Part shown: positions 1-7,120 of the stretch, piece by piece | Numbering within the stretch: position 1 is the stretch's first letter | Layout of the letters: each line of letters starts with the position of its first letter | Assembly (NCBI GenBank): GCA_049688595.1 | Contig: JBAVLA010000219.1 | Span: 1 to 12,018 of the forward strand | Length of the DNA: 12,018 nucleotides | Direction: 5' to 3' | DNA from: Prado023 sp049688595 | GTDB taxonomy: Bacteria > Actinomycetota > Actinomycetes > S36-B12 > CAIYMF01 | Notes under the pieces: model-generated | Seen by the model: the letters and a program-made list of their open reading frames with translations, nothing else | Told to the model about the DNA's origin: nothing | Database searches by the model: none | Translations under genes and position numbers: made by a program

Positions 1-305
1 GCCCAGGACCGGTCCAGGCGGCCACGGCCTGACGTCTGGACGTCCGCGACCAGGATCGTCCCCGCTCCGGCGCCAGCCGAGGCCCTAGCCAGTCCGGCTG
101 CATTCGTGGAGCTGATCTGCGGGTGCACCTCCACGTCGTGCCACGACCCGCCGAACGCACGGATCGCCGACACGATCGCGTCTGTGCCGAGGTCCCCAGG
201 CATCGCCTCGACGTATTCCACGGCACTGGAACGGGGGTGGCCCTCCGGTCCCGGGACGAGGGACGCAGGAGCGCCATCCGCATAAGGCTGTGTGATGTCC
301 GTCAC
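1..305 (-). CDS. birA: Biotin--[acetyl-CoA-carboxylase] ligase, N-terminal part (partial)
   Basis: BirA activates biotin with ATP to biotinyl-AMP and transfers it to the lysine of the carboxyl-carrier domain of biotin enzymes, here presumably the AccA encoded at 5354-7120. Read from 305 downwards, the translation contains the substrate-recognition stretch QISSTNAAGLARA (about residues 61-73) and, near the window edge, VADVQTSGRGRLDRSW, the conserved biotin/ATP-binding GRGRxxRxW motif. The 3' two-thirds lies beyond position 1. No N-terminal winged-helix repressor domain fits in the space, so this is a monofunctional (group I) ligase. I place the start at GTG 303-305 because a TACCTT -10 box ends exactly 6 nt before it, the spacing of a leaderless transcript. 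An in-frame ATG at 201-203 is the alternative and gives a shorter N-terminus. The divergent birA/accD arrangement matches other actinobacteria such as Mycobacterium. Identity is firm; the start is moderately sure. Confidence 0.88.
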   Translation of the reverse strand, partial: MTDITQPYADGAPASLVPGPEGHPRSSAVEYVEAMPGDLGTDAIVSAIRAFGGSWHDVEVHPQISSTNAAGLARASAGAGAGTILVADVQTSGRGRLDRSW

Positions 306-306
306 C
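291..306. promoter_or_regulatory. CRP/GlxR-like palindrome TGTGA-N6-TCACC between birA and accB
   Basis: TGTGA (291-295), six bases, TCACC (302-306) matches nine of ten bases of the TGTGA-N6-TCACA consensus of the CRP family (CRP in E. coli and mycobacteria, GlxR in corynebacteria). It covers the proposed leaderless start of birA and lies around -24 relative to the accB start point, so a bound protein would most likely repress. The assignment is an inference from the motif; no regulator is encoded in the window. Confidence 0.45.
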
Positions 307-310
307 GGGA

Positions 311-317
311 TAAGGTA
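311..317. promoter_or_regulatory. Shared bidirectional -10 element of birA and accB
   Basis: The heptamer TAAGGTA reads as a TANNNT -10 box on both strands: TAAGGT (311-316) towards accB and TACCTT (317-312) towards birA. On the minus strand the box is followed by 6 nt and then GTG (305-303), giving a leaderless birA. On the plus strand the start point would fall near 322-324, leaving a leader of about 36 nt before the accB ATG. Neither side shows a good -35 hexamer. Confidence 0.55.
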
Positions 318-347
318 CTTCACGCTGCTGCCCCGCGAGGATGACTT

Positions 348-353
348 GGGAGG
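348..353 (+). promoter_or_regulatory. Ribosome binding site deciding the accB start
   Basis: GGGAGG lies 5 nt before the ATG at 359. The in-frame ATG at 341 has no comparable site at a usable distance, so 359 is preferred. Confidence 0.65.
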
Positions 354-358
354 ACGAG

Positions 359-1969
359 ATGAGCGCCGCCGCATCCGGGCCGGACGCCCAGGCAAGCCTG
401 AGGGACGATCCCACCACCAATGCGGGCAAGATGACCGACCTGGTCTATCGCCGCCACGACGCGATCATGGCCGGCAAGGCCGCGCGGATCGAGAAGCAGC
501 ACGCCAAGGGCAAGATGACCGCCCGCGAGCGCCTGAACCTCCTGCTCGACGACCACTCGTTCGTCGAGCTCGACGAACTGGCGCGGCACCGCTCGCACAA
601 CTTCGGCGGACAGAAGTACCGTCCCTACGGGGACGGCGTGGTCACCGGGTACGGCACGATCGACGGCCGGCAGGTGTGCGTCTTCGCCCAGGACTTCACC
701 ATCTTCGGCGGGTCGCTGGGCGAGGTCGTCGGCGAGAAGATCGTCAAGGTCATGGATCTGGCGCTGCGCAACGGCTGGCCGATCGTCGGGATAAACGACT
801 CGGGCGGCGCCCGGATCCAGGAGGGCGTGGCCTCCTTGGCCCTGTTCGGCGAGATCTTCAACCGCAACGTGCGCGCTTCCGGCGTCGTCCCGCAGATCTC
901 CCTGATCATGGGCCCGTGCGCCGGCGGGGCCGTGTACTCCCCGGCGATCACGGACTTCATCGTCATGGTCGACAAGACATCGCACATGTTCATCACCGGA
1001 CCCGACGTCATCAAGACCGTCACCGGCGAGGACGTCGGCTTCGAGGAGTTGGGCGGCGCCCGTGCCCACAACTCCAAGTCCGGCGTGGCGCACTTCATGG
1101 CCGAGAGCGAGACCGACGCCCTGGACTACGTCAAGGCGCTGCTGTCCTACCTGCCGGCCAACAACATGGAGCGCCCACCGGTCCATGGCGAGCCGGCGGA
1201 CCTGGACTTCACGGACACCGACCGCGCACTGGACCGGCTCATCCCCGAGTCGCCGAACCAGCCGTATGACATGCACCAGGTCATCACCGCCGTGGTCGAC
1301 GACGGGGAGTTCCTCGAGGTCCAGCCCCTGTTCGCGCCGAACATCGTCATCGGGTTCGGCCGGGTCGAGGGCCATTCGGTCGGGATCGTGGCGAACCAGC
1401 CGATGCAGTTCGCCGGGACGCTGGACATCGACGCCTCGGAGAAGGCCGCGCGCTTCGTGCGTACGTGCGACGCGTTCAACGTCCCGATCCTGACCTTCGA
1501 GGACGTCCCCGGCTTCCTGCCGGGAACGTCGCAGGAATGGGACGGGATCATCCGGCGCGGCGCGAAGCTGATCTACGCCTACGTCGAGGCGACCGTGCCC
1601 AAGGTCACGGTCATCACCCGCAAGGCCTACGGCGGCGCGTACGTGGTCATGGGGTCCAAGCACCTCGGCGGAGACATGAACATCGCCTGGCCGAGCGCGC
1701 AGATCGCGGTCATGGGCGCCCAGGGCGCGGTGAGCATCTTGTATCGCAAGGACCTGGCCGAGGCCGCGGATCCCGTGGCGACCCGGGCCGCCCTCGAGGC
1801 TGAGTACAACGTCGAGCTGGCCAACCCGTACGTGGCCGCGGAGCGCGGGTTCGTCGACCTGGTGATCCTGCCCCACGAGACCCGCCCGGCGGTGGTCAGG
1901 GCGTTGCGCCTCCTCCGCAACAAGCGCGACTCGATGCCCCCGAAGAAGCACGGGAACATCCCGCTGTGA
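359..1969 (+). CDS. accB: Acyl-CoA carboxylase carboxyltransferase (beta) subunit, AccD5/PccB type
   Basis: The beta subunit transfers the carboxyl group from carboxybiotin to an acyl-CoA (acetyl- or propionyl-CoA), giving malonyl- or methylmalonyl-CoA in the cytosol. The 536-aa product has the two crotonase-like carboxyltransferase halves. The N half shows EKQHAKGKMTARERL, INDSGGARIQEG and the oxyanion-hole loop GPCAGGA (residues 185-191). The C half shows NQPMQFAGTLDIDASEKAAR, VPGFLPG and the second loop AYGGAY (423-428), and the protein ends in the family-typical PPKKHGNIPL. Length matches Streptomyces PccB (about 530). The residue that sets acyl-CoA preference in S. coelicolor PccB (Asp422; Ile in AccB) is Val429 here, so acetyl-CoA or mixed specificity is more likely than strict propionyl-CoA use. 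The gene overlaps the epsilon subunit gene by 4 nt. Start ATG 359 is chosen by its ribosome site; ATG 341 would add six residues. Confidence 0.95.
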   Translation: MSAAASGPDAQASLRDDPTTNAGKMTDLVYRRHDAIMAGKAARIEKQHAKGKMTARERLNLLLDDHSFVELDELARHRSHNFGGQKYRPYGDGVVTGYGTIDGRQVCVFAQDFTIFGGSLGEVVGEKIVKVMDLALRNGWPIVGINDSGGARIQEGVASLALFGEIFNRNVRASGVVPQISLIMGPCAGGAVYSPAITDFIVMVDKTSHMFITGPDVIKTVTGEDVGFEELGGARAHNSKSGVAHFMAESETDALDYVKALLSYLPANNMERPPVHGEPADLDFTDTDRALDRLIPESPNQPYDMHQVITAVVDDGEFLEVQPLFAPNIVIGFGRVEGHSVGIVANQPMQFAGTLDIDASEKAARFVRTCDAFNVPILTFEDVPGFLPGTSQEWDGIIRRGAKLIYAYVEATVPKVTVITRKAYGGAYVVMGSKHLGGDMNIAWPSAQIAVMGAQGAVSILYRKDLAEAADPVATRAALEAEYNVELANPYVAAERGFVDLVILPHETRPAVVRALRLLRNKRDSMPPKKHGNIPL

Positions 1970-2187
1970 GCGCGCAGCTGCCCCCACCGGCACTTCGGAT
2001 CGTGCGCGGCGATCCCACGCCTGAGGAGATCGCCGCCCTCGTCGCCGTGCTGGCGGCCGCGGCTCCGGCCGAGGCTGCCGAGGAGTCGGCCGTCGGCCAG
2101 CCGCAGTCGGAATGGGGGGCACCAACTCGGGTGATGCGCCAGCCGATCGCGCCGACGGGGTGGTGGGGTTCGGCCCTGCCGAGGTAG
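1966..2187 (+). CDS. accE: Acyl-CoA carboxylase epsilon subunit
   Basis: This small 73-aa protein begins at GTG 1966, overlapping the stop of the beta subunit gene in a GTGA junction, which implies translational coupling. The N-terminal segment ALRIVRGDPTPEEIAALVAVL is the hallmark of the actinobacterial ACC epsilon family (compare AccE5 of Mycobacterium). An Ala/Glu-rich linker follows, then a C-terminal segment with Trp/Arg residues ending GWWGSALPR. Known epsilon subunits bind the alpha-beta complex and raise its activity; they have no catalytic residues, and none is seen here. The position directly after the beta gene matches other actinobacteria. Confidence 0.9.
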   Translation: MSAQLPPPALRIVRGDPTPEEIAALVAVLAAAAPAEAAEESAVGQPQSEWGAPTRVMRQPIAPTGWWGSALPR

Positions 2188-2235
2188 AGGCTCGTCGGGC
2201 GCGCCAAGCCGCCCCTCGGGCGGGTCCTCAGGCGG

Positions 2236-2241
2236 TAGGGT
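2236..2241 (+). promoter_or_regulatory. -10 box of a leaderless promoter for the glycosyltransferase
   Basis: TAGGGT is followed by 7 nt and then GTG at 2249. This is the spacing of an actinobacterial leaderless start and argues for 2249 over the in-frame GTG at 2240, which overlaps the box. No clear -35 hexamer is visible. Confidence 0.5.
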
Positions 2242-2248
2242 GACGGCT

Positions 2249-4534
2249 GTGATTGAGTCGGTCCGACCACTCTCCGACGGGCGGCCCACTGCCCTGTTCG
2301 TCTTCCACAAGCTCAAGGCCGACGGTGGACGTCTCACCAGGTTCTGGCTGGGTCGCCTGCGGGCGTTCGCCGATGCCGGTTGGGCAACCCACGCGGCGCT
2401 GATCAGCAAGGACGCGCAGTTGGAGGCGACCGTCGACCAGTTGGTCCGCGACGGGCGGATGCCCGCGGAGACCGTGGTCCACCACTACGCGATGCGGGAC
2501 CGGCGCATCCGGCCATCATGGTTCGCGCCGCTGGGCCCGGACGGGTCGATCGACCCGCGGGTCGGGGACTGGCTGGACTGGTTGACCACCCAGGTTCCCG
2601 GCGCCGTCGTGATCGCCGACTCCCCGGCGGCCTTCCCGTACCTGGCGCACATGACCAACCCCCTGGTCGCCCGAGTCGCCGGCATCCACCTGAATCACCT
2701 GAGCCGTTCGGCGATCGACATCGACCCGGTCGCCACCCCGATGACCCCGAGGTTCGCCGAGCGCTTCGAGGACTGCTGGCAGGCCTTCGATGCACTCGTG
2801 GTGATGACTGACGCGCAAGCAGCCGACCTCAGGGCCCGGTTCGGCCCGGACACGCCGACCAAGGCGATCCCAGCACTGGTCGATCCACCGACGAGGGTGG
2901 CTGACTTTGCCAGGTCGGCCCAGCCGGGTTCGCGGATCGTCGCCGTCGGCCCCCTGGAGGAGGCCGCCAGGCATGCCCACGCCCTGCGCGCCGCGGCACC
3001 TGCGCTTCGCGCCGACCCCACCCTCGGTCTGGACGTCGTCGGTGAGGGGGAGCTCGCCGGGCAGCTCGCGGAGCTTGCCGCAGGGCTCGGGGTCGAGCAG
3101 CAGGTCCGGTTCCTCCCGACACCGGAGGACGAGCACTCCACCTTCGCCGATGCTCGACTCACGCTGTGGACCGGCAAGCGCGAGTCATGCCCCCTGTCGA
3201 TCATCCGATCCCTGGCCGCCGGGGTACCCGTGGTCGCCTACGACGTCCGGTACGGCCCTGCGGAGCTGCTCACCACGCCGACGTTGGGGACGCTGGTCCC
3301 CAGCGGAGACGAGGCGGCGCTCGAGAGGGCGATCGCCGACCGGCTGGCGCAGCGGACCGACAGCGACGAGTTCGGGCAGGCTGCCGCACCGGTGGTCCAG
3401 CGGACGGATCCGGCCGAAGTCGGGGCGCAGTGGACTGCCCTGGCTGCAGACCTGTCCCACGGAGCATTCCGCAGCGAGGCGCCCGCGGTGCTGGTCGAGT
3501 CCGTGAACGCCGGCAGCCGCGTGCTCCGCCTGCCCGGTGCCCTAGCCAGCTCGTCGGCCGCGCTGGGCGCGTGGACGTGCGAGCTCCCCGGCCAGGCCGA
3601 GCCCGCTGGCAGGCTGGTCGTGACCTCCGCGTCTGGGCCCGCCGACGACGAGCACGAGCCACTCACGCTCAGGCTCCTCAAGCGTGCCGCAGCCCCGTTC
3701 CGATCCGGTCCAACGGGCCGCGGAGCCAGGAAGCTGCCGGTGCGCGAGGTCGTGGTCCAGTTGAGGTCGCCTGCGCTGGCAACCGAGGCGACCGAGGCGG
3801 GCCGCCCCTATCGGATCGAGTTCACCAACGGCTCGGCCACCGTCCCGCTGCTCAGCGCCGGCTTCGAGACCCGGCCCATCGCCTCCCGGGTGGGCAACGC
3901 GCTGCTCAGCCGTCATCCGGACGGCACCGTCTGGGTCGAGCCGCTGCACGAGTTCCTTCGGGGGGTCAACGAGGACGGGGGGATCCTCGTCCGGCACGCA
4001 TCCGACGGGCCGGCCAGTGACGTCACCCATGCGGTGCACTGGGGCGTCGACCTGGACTGGGCGGACCTGCGTCCCTCCGAGCAGGGCGCGACCTTCTCGG
4101 GGATGCTCCGGGCGGCCTGCATCATCCCCGCCGATGACGCCCCTCCGGCGATCTGCGTCACCGACGTCGGCGGCTTCGCCAGGGTAGTCGGCCAGCTGCA
4201 CTACCGGACGGATCCGACCATCGAGGGGCTGACCTGGTCGGTCCCCGTCGAGGGAGTCATCCAGATCGATCCCCTGGTCGCGACGGCCCAGCTCGCACGC
4301 AAGGCCATCGCGCTGCAGGTCGGCATGCCGGGCCTGCTCACGCCAGTGGGAACCCTCCGGTCCCACGGGGACCGGTCGCTGGTTCGCCTGACCTGTCCCA
4401 GGGGAGATGTCACCCTGCTCCCGTCCCCGGGTGGCCGGGTGCTGGCGGCCCCGGGACGTGGATACCGGGCGGTCGCCGGCACTGCGATCCGCTCGACAGC
4501 TGCAGCGGTCGGCTCCGCCGTCAGACGTGGCTGA
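2249..4534 (+). CDS. GT4-like glycosyltransferase with long C-terminal extension (TagE/TarM-like)
   Basis: The 761-aa product is predicted to transfer a sugar from a nucleotide-sugar donor. The acceptor is unknown; teichoic-acid or another cell-wall glycopolymer is an inference. The first ~400 residues form a GT-B fold: an N-terminal acceptor half beginning ALFVFHKLKADGGRLTRFW, and a donor half starting at RIVAVGP (about residue 226) with GEGELAGQLAELAAGLGV and, at 312-336, ESCPLSIIRSLAAGVPVVA then YDVRYGP. The YDxxYGP signature is typical of poly(glycerol-phosphate) glucosyltransferases. The EX7E motif is incomplete: Glu312 is present but the second Glu is Arg320. Residues ~400-761 look beta-rich and I recognise no family in them. 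No signal peptide or clear transmembrane helix is seen, so it is cytosolic or peripheral. The maf start overlaps its end by 8 nt, implying co-translation. GTG 2240 is an alternative start. Confidence 0.8.
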   Translation: MIESVRPLSDGRPTALFVFHKLKADGGRLTRFWLGRLRAFADAGWATHAALISKDAQLEATVDQLVRDGRMPAETVVHHYAMRDRRIRPSWFAPLGPDGSIDPRVGDWLDWLTTQVPGAVVIADSPAAFPYLAHMTNPLVARVAGIHLNHLSRSAIDIDPVATPMTPRFAERFEDCWQAFDALVVMTDAQAADLRARFGPDTPTKAIPALVDPPTRVADFARSAQPGSRIVAVGPLEEAARHAHALRAAAPALRADPTLGLDVVGEGELAGQLAELAAGLGVEQQVRFLPTPEDEHSTFADARLTLWTGKRESCPLSIIRSLAAGVPVVAYDVRYGPAELLTTPTLGTLVPSGDEAALERAIADRLAQRTDSDEFGQAAAPVVQRTDPAEVGAQWTALAADLSHGAFRSEAPAVLVESVNAGSRVLRLPGALASSSAALGAWTCELPGQAEPAGRLVVTSASGPADDEHEPLTLRLLKRAAAPFRSGPTGRGARKLPVREVVVQLRSPALATEATEAGRPYRIEFTNGSATVPLLSAGFETRPIASRVGNALLSRHPDGTVWVEPLHEFLRGVNEDGGILVRHASDGPASDVTHAVHWGVDLDWADLRPSEQGATFSGMLRAACIIPADDAPPAICVTDVGGFARVVGQLHYRTDPTIEGLTWSVPVEGVIQIDPLVATAQLARKAIALQVGMPGLLTPVGTLRSHGDRSLVRLTCPRGDVTLLPSPGGRVLAAPGRGYRAVAGTAIRSTAAAVGSAVRRG

Positions 4535-5273
4535 CCGGGACCCGGCGTCGGCACGACGTGGGCTCGAACCCGAGCAGGCCACACCGCAGCTCGTCCTGGC
4601 GTCAGCGTCCCCAGCTCGGGCGATGCTGCTGCGTTCAGCGGGCGTGGAGCCGGTCGTCGTGCCGAGCAGGGTCGACGAGGACGCCCTCATCGCGGGCGCA
4701 CCGGAGTCGGTCCGCACCGACGCCCGCGCGCTGACCCAGCTCCTTGCCCGGGCCAAGGCTGTCGAGGTGGCCGACCGAATCCAGGCGGTGGGCGTGCCCG
4801 GTATGGGCTCGGGCGCGGCGGCAGTCCTGACCGGCGGCGCGTCCGGTGGCGGAGCCGACGTGCTCGTCGTTGGCGCGGACTCCATGCTCGCCCTCGGCGA
4901 TGAGGTGTACGGCAAGGCGACATCTCCCCGACAGGTGCGCGAGCGGTGGGCCGCGATGGCTGGCGGTACCGGGGTCCTGGTGACGGGTCACGCCGTCGTC
5001 CACCTGCCCAGCGGGCGGACGGCGGAGGCCTCGGTCGCCACGACCATCCACTTCGGCCACCCGGACGCCATCGAGCTGGAGGCGTACATCGCCTCCGGGG
5101 AGCCGCTTGCGGTCGCCGGCTCATGCACCATCGACGGCCTCGGCGGACCCTTCATCGACGGTATCGAAGGGGATCATTCCAACGTGATCGGGCTGGCCCT
5201 GCCGACGCTTCGCCGCCTGTTCTCCGATTTGGGGATCCGGTGGACGGATCTCTGGAGTCGATCCGATCACTAG
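4527..5273 (+). CDS. maf: Maf-family nucleoside triphosphate pyrophosphatase
   Basis: Maf proteins hydrolyse non-canonical or pyrimidine NTPs to NMP and pyrophosphate, a house-cleaning activity. The 248-aa product begins LVLASASPARAMLLRSAGVEP (residues 22-42), the Maf signature. It then has VDED (49-52), the LLARAKA helix and the catalytic loop VVGADSML with Asp118. The end is of the actinobacterial subtype: TIDGLGGPFIDGIEG followed by SNVIGLALPTLRRL. It closely resembles what I recall of mycobacterial Maf (Rv3282), which also lies next to accD5/accE5. A Gly/Ala-rich insertion of about 20 residues (~90-110) precedes the catalytic loop. The GTG at 4527 overlaps the end of the glycosyltransferase gene by 8 nt and lacks a ribosome site, so coupling is likely. 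Earlier in-frame starts inside the upstream gene are less plausible. Confidence 0.9.
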   Translation: MADRDPASARRGLEPEQATPQLVLASASPARAMLLRSAGVEPVVVPSRVDEDALIAGAPESVRTDARALTQLLARAKAVEVADRIQAVGVPGMGSGAAAVLTGGASGGGADVLVVGADSMLALGDEVYGKATSPRQVRERWAAMAGGTGVLVTGHAVVHLPSGRTAEASVATTIHFGHPDAIELEAYIASGEPLAVAGSCTIDGLGGPFIDGIEGDHSNVIGLALPTLRRLFSDLGIRWTDLWSRSDH

Positions 5274-5300
5274 TGGGGATGCATGTGGGCGTAGCTTCCG

Positions 5301-5306
5301 TAGGAT
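5301..5306 (+). promoter_or_regulatory. Candidate -10 box for accA
   Basis: TAGGAT lies 48 bp before the accA ATG, predicting a start point near 5313. The maf-accA gap is 80 bp. No good -35 is visible at 17 bp spacing. Confidence 0.4.
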
Positions 5307-5317
5307 GACCCGCGACG

Positions 5318-5329
5318 CCCGCATGCGGG
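5318..5329. repeat. Perfect 12-bp palindrome in the accA leader
   Basis: CCCGCATGCGGG is self-complementary over its whole length. It would sit about 5 nt after the predicted accA start point, 24 bp before the ATG. It could be an operator half-turn or a stem near the 5' end of the mRNA. Confidence 0.5.
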
Positions 5330-5353
5330 ACCCGAGGACTCGAGGGGTGCGCG

Positions 5354-7120
5354 ATGAAGAAGGTCCTGATTGCCAACCGTGGTGAGATCGCGATTCGGGT
5401 GGCCCGGGCATGCCGGGATGCGGGCATCACGTCCGTCGCGGTCTACGCCGACCCGGATCGCCACGCGCAGCACGTCAAGGCCGCCGATGAGGCCTACGCC
5501 CTCGGTGGCATGACGGCTGCCGAGAGCTACCTGATCGTTGACAAGATCCTCGATGTCGCGCGGCGCAGCGGTGCTGACGCGGTGCACCCCGGATACGGGT
5601 TCCTCGCTGAGAACGCCGAGTTCGCGCAGGCGGTCATCGACGCGGGCCTGACCTGGATCGGCCCTCATCCCGAGGCGATCCGGGGGCTGGGCGACAAGGT
5701 GTCGGCCCGCCACATCGCGGCCCGCGCCGGGGCGCCCCAGGTGCGCGGCACTCCCGATCCCGTCGCGGGTGCCGACGAGGTCGTCGCCTTCGCCGAGGAG
5801 GTCGGCCTACCGATCGCGATCAAGGCCGCCTTCGGCGGCGGGGGCCGGGGCCTGAAGGTCGCGCGCACCATGGAGGACATACCGGAGCTCTACGACTCCG
5901 CCGTGCGCGAGGCCGTGTCCGCCTTCGGCCGCGGCGAGTGCTTCGTCGAGCAGTACCTCGACAGCCCCCGGCACGTGGAGACCCAGGTCCTCGCCGACAT
6001 GCACGGGAACGTGGTCGTGGTGTCCACCCGCGACTGCTCATTGCAGCGGCGCCACCAGAAGCTGGTCGAGGAGGCCCCGGCCCCCTTCCTCACGGACGAG
6101 CAGAACGAGCTGCTGTACAGCTCCAGCAAGGCCATCATGCGCGAGGCCGGGTACTACGGCGCGGGCACCTGCGAGTTCCTCGTGGGCAAGGACGGCACGA
6201 TCTCCTTCCTCGAGGTGAACACCCGCCTGCAGGTGGAGCACCCGGTGACCGAGGAGGTGTCCGGGATCGACCTGGTCCGGGAGCAGTTCCGGATCGCCGC
6301 TGGCGAGGAGCTCGGCTACGACGACCCCCCGCTGCGCGGCCACTCGTTCGAGTTCCGGATCAACGGCGAGGACCCCGGACGCAACTTCCTGCCCGCCCCC
6401 GGCGCACTGACCCTCTGGCAGCCGCCGAGCGGACCGGGAGTCCGCCTCGACGGCGGGTTCCGGCAGGGGGATGCCATCGGCGGCAACTTCGACTCGCTGC
6501 TGGCCAAGTTGATCGTCACCGGCAGCGACCGGGAGCAGGCGCTGCAGCGGGCGCGCCGGGCGCTGGCCGAGTTCGAGGTCGATGGGATCGCGACGGCGCT
6601 GCCGTTCCACCGCAGGGTCGTGTCCGACCCAGCGTTCGCCCCAGCAGACCCGAGCGCGCCGTTCGAGGTCCACACCCGCTGGATCGAGACCGAGTTCTTC
6701 AACGACATCCCGGCGTACCACGGCTCTCCAGCCGAGCTGGAGGAGCCGGAGGCTCGCGCGTCGGTGGTCGTCGAGGTGGCCGGCAAGCGCGTGGAGGTCT
6801 CCCTGCCTGAGGGCCTGTCGATCGGTGGTGGCGGCGGCTCCGCGAAGAAGGCCGAATCGCCCAAGCATGGACGGCGCAAGAAGTCCGGCGGCGGTGCCAC
6901 TGGTGACTCACTGGCCGCCCCGATGCAGGGGACGATCGTCAAGGTCGCGGTGGCGGAGGGCCAGCCCGTGGAGCTCGGCGACCTGGTCATCGTCCTGGAG
7001 GCGATGAAGATGGAGCAGCCGTTGAACGCCCACCGGGCCGGCTTGATCCGGGGCCTGGCCGCCGAGGTCGGCACGACGGTGCCGAGCGGCACGGTGCTGT
7101 GCGAGATCAAGGACGCGTGA
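5354..7120 (+). CDS. accA: Acyl-CoA carboxylase alpha subunit (biotin carboxylase + BCCP)
   Basis: The alpha subunit carboxylates its own biotin with ATP and bicarbonate and delivers it to the beta subunit. The 588-aa product has the biotin carboxylase N domain (KVLIANRGEIAIRVARACRD, residues 3-22). The ATP-grasp domain contains KAAFGGGGRGLKV (from Lys157), HVETQVLADMHGN, QRRHQKL and EVNTRLQVEHPVTEE (from Glu287). A biotin carboxylase C domain follows, then a basic Gly-rich linker (about 495-520), and finally a biotinyl domain with APMQG and EAMKMEQPL. Lys552, 36 residues from the C-terminus, is the biotinylation site. Size and architecture match AccA2 of Streptomyces and AccA3 of Mycobacterium. 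GAGGGG at 5342-5347 lies 6 nt before the ATG. BirA at 1-305 is the expected modifying enzyme, and the beta and epsilon subunits lie upstream. Confidence 0.96.
   Translation: MKKVLIANRGEIAIRVARACRDAGITSVAVYADPDRHAQHVKAADEAYALGGMTAAESYLIVDKILDVARRSGADAVHPGYGFLAENAEFAQAVIDAGLTWIGPHPEAIRGLGDKVSARHIAARAGAPQVRGTPDPVAGADEVVAFAEEVGLPIAIKAAFGGGGRGLKVARTMEDIPELYDSAVREAVSAFGRGECFVEQYLDSPRHVETQVLADMHGNVVVVSTRDCSLQRRHQKLVEEAPAPFLTDEQNELLYSSSKAIMREAGYYGAGTCEFLVGKDGTISFLEVNTRLQVEHPVTEEVSGIDLVREQFRIAAGEELGYDDPPLRGHSFEFRINGEDPGRNFLPAPGALTLWQPPSGPGVRLDGGFRQGDAIGGNFDSLLAKLIVTGSDREQALQRARRALAEFEVDGIATALPFHRRVVSDPAFAPADPSAPFEVHTRWIETEFFNDIPAYHGSPAELEEPEARASVVVEVAGKRVEVSLPEGLSIGGGGGSAKKAESPKHGRRKKSGGGATGDSLAAPMQGTIVKVAVAEGQPVELGDLVIVLEAMKMEQPLNAHRAGLIRGLAAEVGTTVPSGTVLCEIKDA

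Noticed and set aside
320..2125. Long open frame of about 600 codons on the minus strand opposite accB
   Set aside because: It is antisense to a well-supported gene. Its translation is Arg/Asp/Gly-rich without any recognisable family, a usual by-product of high-GC codon use.
4017..4026. Perfect palindrome GTGACGTCAC
   Set aside because: It lies inside the glycosyltransferase coding region, far from any promoter, and its half-site spacing differs from the GTGA-N6-TCAC sites.
3542..4915. 457-codon minus-strand frame across the glycosyltransferase/maf junction
   Set aside because: It covers parts of two real genes on the other strand, is low in complexity and has no domain.
4979..4990. GTGA-CGGG-TCAC inverted repeat
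   Set aside because: It has a four-base spacer rather than six and lies within maf. It is treated as coding sequence.
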